Part shown: positions 33,924-34,343 of the stretch, one piece after another | How positions within the stretch are numbered: the first letter of the stretch is position 1 | How the letters are laid out: each line of letters starts with the position of its first letter | Assembly (NCBI GenBank): GCA_002413265.1 | Contig: DHWR01000030.1 | Span: forward strand, 1 to 34,343 | DNA length: 34,343 nucleotides | Direction of reading: 5' to 3' | Origin: Chloroflexi bacterium UBA5177 | GTDB lineage: Bacteria > Chloroflexota > UBA5177 | Made by a program: the position numbers and the translations under genes | Notes under the pieces: generated by a model | Databases searched by the model: none | What the model saw: the letters and a program-made list of their open reading frames with translations, nothing else | Told to the model about the DNA's origin: nothing

Positions 33924-34343
33924 TCAAGCAAGCAGACGTTGGTATAGGTCCTCCTGCCGCTTTGTCGCCGCGGCATAAATCCTTGTGTTCTCGGCCCGGG
34001 GCTCAAAAGTCCTCCCAACGGGAGCTGAAAGCGCGGCAAGATCCCTAACGTGGCCCATTGCTTCGAGCGCGAGGAGGGCTGCGCCCCGGCACGTCGCTTC
34101 CTCGACCGCTGAGACTGTGATGGGCCGTCCCAGCACATCAGTCATGATTTCCATCCACGCCGGTGAGTGCAGCAATCCCACGCCACTTCCGATGATACCG
34201 CGCACCTGACCGATTTCCGCGGTCAGAATGGAGAGGACGAGACCAAAACGAAACGCAACACCCTCGAGCATCGCTCTGGCGATCCCGGCGGGTGTCGTTG
34301 CCAGGGTCATGCCGACTATGGCGGCTCGCGCCTCGGCGTGCCA
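33924..34343 (-). CDS. FGGY-family sugar kinase, C-terminal part (cut by window end), likely gluconokinase
   Basis: The last 139 codons of a kinase whose N-terminus is beyond the right edge; the frame is open to base 34343 and begins WHAEARAAIVGMTLA. The C-terminal actin-like domain has LEGVAFRFGLVLS, GSGVGLLHSPAWMEIM, and TVSAVEEATCRGAALLA, the family's phosphate/adenosine region. Gluconokinase is the favoured specificity since the product, 6-phosphogluconate, is the substrate of the nearby Gnd; xylulokinase (feeding Tkt) is the other choice. It precedes tkt by 49 bases. Confidence 0.85.
   Translation of the reverse strand, partial: WHAEARAAIVGMTLATTPAGIARAMLEGVAFRFGLVLSILTAEIGQVRGIIGSGVGLLHSPAWMEIMTDVLGRPITVSAVEEATCRGAALLALEAMGHVRDLAALSAPVGRTFEPRAENTRIYAAATKRQEDLYQRLLA

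Noticed and set aside
1..34343. Search by eye for CRISPR arrays, insertion sequences, phage genes and long direct repeats.
   Set aside because: None seen; gene content and composition are even throughout, with no sign of a transferred island.

Overview
The window is a gene-dense stretch of bacterial chromosome, roughly 55-60% G+C by eye. It carries 32 protein-coding genes I can support, of which two are cut by the window ends, plus two less certain small ones and one tRNA. Many starts are GTG or TTG, genes are packed with 4-bp stop/start overlaps, and there is no phage, insertion sequence or CRISPR array. The best guess at the organism is an uncultivated member of the Terrabacteria, such as Dormibacterota or a relative in or near Chloroflexota. 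This rests on zwf next to opcA, an archaeal/eukaryotic-type ProRS, a compact SigA-type sigma factor and tRNA-Asn with encoded CCA. The placement is an inference and no marker here is decisive.

Layout. (1) 1-2971, minus strand: nrdR, yfiH, yggS, yggT, yggU, then the start of hisS. (2) 3080-5271, plus strand: a tRNA nucleotidyltransferase (Asn replaces the first catalytic Asp), a 2Fe-2S ferredoxin and a doubtful small membrane protein. (3) 11091-5002, minus strand: an HD-domain hydrolase, a glycogen-debranching-like glycoside hydrolase, a GT4 glycosyltransferase and a UspA-UspA-GpgS fusion. This is the most unusual part of the window and looks like a stress-linked glucosylglycerate-type or mannosylglucosylglycerate-type solute locus. 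(4) 11219-13868: a lipoprotein cyclophilin converging on a YyaL-type thioredoxin-fold protein. (5) 13953-18406, plus strand: a 71-aa membrane protein, a secreted SH3/TIM-barrel protein, proS, rpoD and tRNA-Asn. (6) 18480-19656: a multi-pass membrane protein and a 373-bp intergenic region with strong hairpins. (7) 26355-19657, minus strand: alaS, ruvX, mltG, efp, an accB-like gene without its biotinylation lysine, xseA and xseB. (8) 34343-26444, minus strand: an FGGY sugar kinase, tkt, gnd, zwf, opcA, pgl, rpe and a small membrane-anchored protein, which together supply nearly the whole pentose phosphate pathway (no transaldolase or ribose-5-phosphate isomerase here).

How it fits together. Blocks 1, 5 and 7 are housekeeping (translation, cell wall, DNA repair, transcription). 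Block 8 channels gluconate or glucose-6-phosphate to NAD(P)H and pentoses. Block 3 would take 3-phosphoglycerate and activated sugars to a protective glycoside, with tandem Usp domains on the synthase as a possible nucleotide sensor and a glycosidase in the same operon that could recycle the product.
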